From the NCBI GenBank assembly GCA_025353235.1, contig JANXQZ010001236.1, forward strand, positions 1 through 6,628: a stretch of DNA of 6,628 nucleotides. The letters are read 5' to 3'. This document shows positions 5,912 through 6,628 of the stretch, in pieces. A program made the position numbers and the translations under genes. The stretch's first letter is position 1, and each line of letters begins with the position of its first letter. Source of the DNA: Bryobacterales bacterium. GTDB taxonomy: Bacteria; Acidobacteriota; Terriglobia; Bryobacterales; Bryobacteraceae. A model generated the notes under the pieces. The model did no database searches. It was not told the origin of the DNA and saw nothing but the letters and a program-made list of their open reading frames with translations.

Positions 5912-6628
5912 CTAGGGTACCACCGTGCGGCGTCTGTTTCGAAACCGATAGCTCCAAGCCAGGATGATGCAAAGTGGCCACAGCGCATAGTAGATGAAGT
6001 CTGCGCCGGAGGGTCTCGCTGCCAACGGGTGGCCAGCAAATTCATTCCCGTCAGCATGCAAAGGGGGTGGAATTCGAGCAAGCCCGTAGAGAGTTTCCAA
6101 GACTACCGCCTCAGTGGTGGAACGGCTCATGGCGCTGCGCTCTCTTAGCGTGTACCAAACCTCGCCGTAATGCGAGCCTGGTCGTTCGAAAAGGCCGACC
6201 TGGGAGTGAGCCGCATACTGAATGTCCACGCGCGGGAGGATTCGTTGCAGCTTGCTCAGGATGCCGCGATCCAGATCCGTCAAGCGGGGATCTTCTGGGG
6301 CCAGGAACACTCGGATGCTCAGCGGATTCCGGATCTGCTTCAGCGCGGCCTCGTCGCTCCAGGAGAAAGAATTACGACGATTCTCGCTCACATCCCAACT
6401 CACGCGAGTCAGCGAGATGCACCAAACGAGCACTGCGAACCCTCCGCAAGCGGCCGCTGTACGAACCATCCGAGAACGAACGGTCCGCCCCGTATCCAGC
6501 CAGATGGATGCGAAACTGTATCCGGCCAAGCCCAGCGCCAGCGTCACGAGCACGGCACTCAATCGTAGTTGACCCTGCTCGAATGTTCGGAGCACGGCGG
6601 TGGGAGTATAAAGTGCCAACCTCTGGGC
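5912..6628 (-). CDS. ABC-2/GldG-like membrane protein, C-terminal part (cut by window edge)
   Basis: The frame is open from the window edge to a TAG at 5914-5912 (238 codons plus stop), so the N-terminus is missing. A TTG at 6619 could be read as a start, but it has no support and the frame runs on through the edge. Counting from the edge, there are two membrane helices (about 23-45 and 57-75). An extracytoplasmic segment follows, with DVSENRRNSFSWSDEAALKQ, then NPLSIRVFLAPEDPRL and a helix around LSKLQRILPRVDIQY. One last membrane helix (about 211-227) is followed by a basic tail (RFRNRRR). The segment after the second helix resembles GldG/ABC_transp_aux proteins, which work with ABC-2 permeases. 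The domain is much shorter than in full GldG proteins. Upstream genes for an ATPase and permease would be expected beyond the edge; the permease may also be fused in this same protein. The substrate is unknown. Confidence 0.75.
   Translation of the reverse strand, partial: AQRLALYTPTAVLRTFEQGQLRLSAVLVTLALGLAGYSFASIWLDTGRTVRSRMVRTAAACGGFAVLVWCISLTRVSWDVSENRRNSFSWSDEAALKQIRNPLSIRVFLAPEDPRLTDLDRGILSKLQRILPRVDIQYAAHSQVGLFERPGSHYGEVWYTLRERSAMSRSTTEAVVLETLYGLARIPPPLHADGNEFAGHPLAARPSGADFIYYALWPLCIILAWSYRFRNRRRTVVP

Overview
This 6.6 kb window is entirely protein-coding, and all seven genes lie on the minus strand, so the biological reading order runs from position 6628 down to position 1. The DNA is moderately GC-rich. 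The gene types suggest a soil-type Acidobacteriota, possibly of the Solibacter/Bryobacter group: an ABC-2/GldG-like transport protein, a DUF1080/LamG-like secreted protein, an ECF sigma factor with a zf-HC2 anti-sigma factor, a TPR-CHAT protein, and an amidase with a twin-arginine leader. That assignment is an inference from gene style; there is no rRNA or other marker to prove it.

Layout in reading order. (1) 6628-5912: the C-terminal part of a membrane protein with a GldG-like extracytoplasmic segment, cut by the window edge. (2) 5905-5195: a secreted concanavalin/LamG-like (DUF1080-type) protein that starts 6 bp after gene 1 and is probably its operon partner. (3) 5194-5093: the only sizeable intergenic region (102 bp), with a perfect 14-bp palindrome and a plausible promoter. 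(4) 5092-4475: an ECF sigma-70 factor. (5) 4475-3810: a single-pass anti-sigma factor with an N-terminal zinc-binding domain. (6) 3813-2989: a protein with faint choice-of-anchor-P-like features but no signal peptide. (7) 2969-579: a TPR-repeat protein with a C-terminal CHAT (caspase-like) protease domain, both catalytic residues present, and a lipoprotein signal. (8) 550-1: the N-terminal third of an amidase-signature-family enzyme with a Tat/lipoprotein leader, cut by the window edge.

The centre of interest is the block from 5092 to 579. Sigma factor, anti-sigma factor and the unknown protein are translationally coupled (stop/start overlaps of 1 and 4 nt), and the CHAT protease gene follows after 19 bp. 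This looks like one regulatory unit that joins transcriptional control to a caspase-like protease. One inferred model is that the exported CHAT lipoprotein cuts the extracytoplasmic domain of the anti-sigma factor, or another envelope target, and so releases the sigma factor. The reverse is equally possible: the sigma factor may switch on a protease effector. The sequence supports the gene order, coupling and catalytic residues; the mechanism is hypothesis.

No RNA genes, CRISPR arrays, insertion sequences or clear intrinsic terminators were seen. No stretch longer than about 100 bp lacks a gene.
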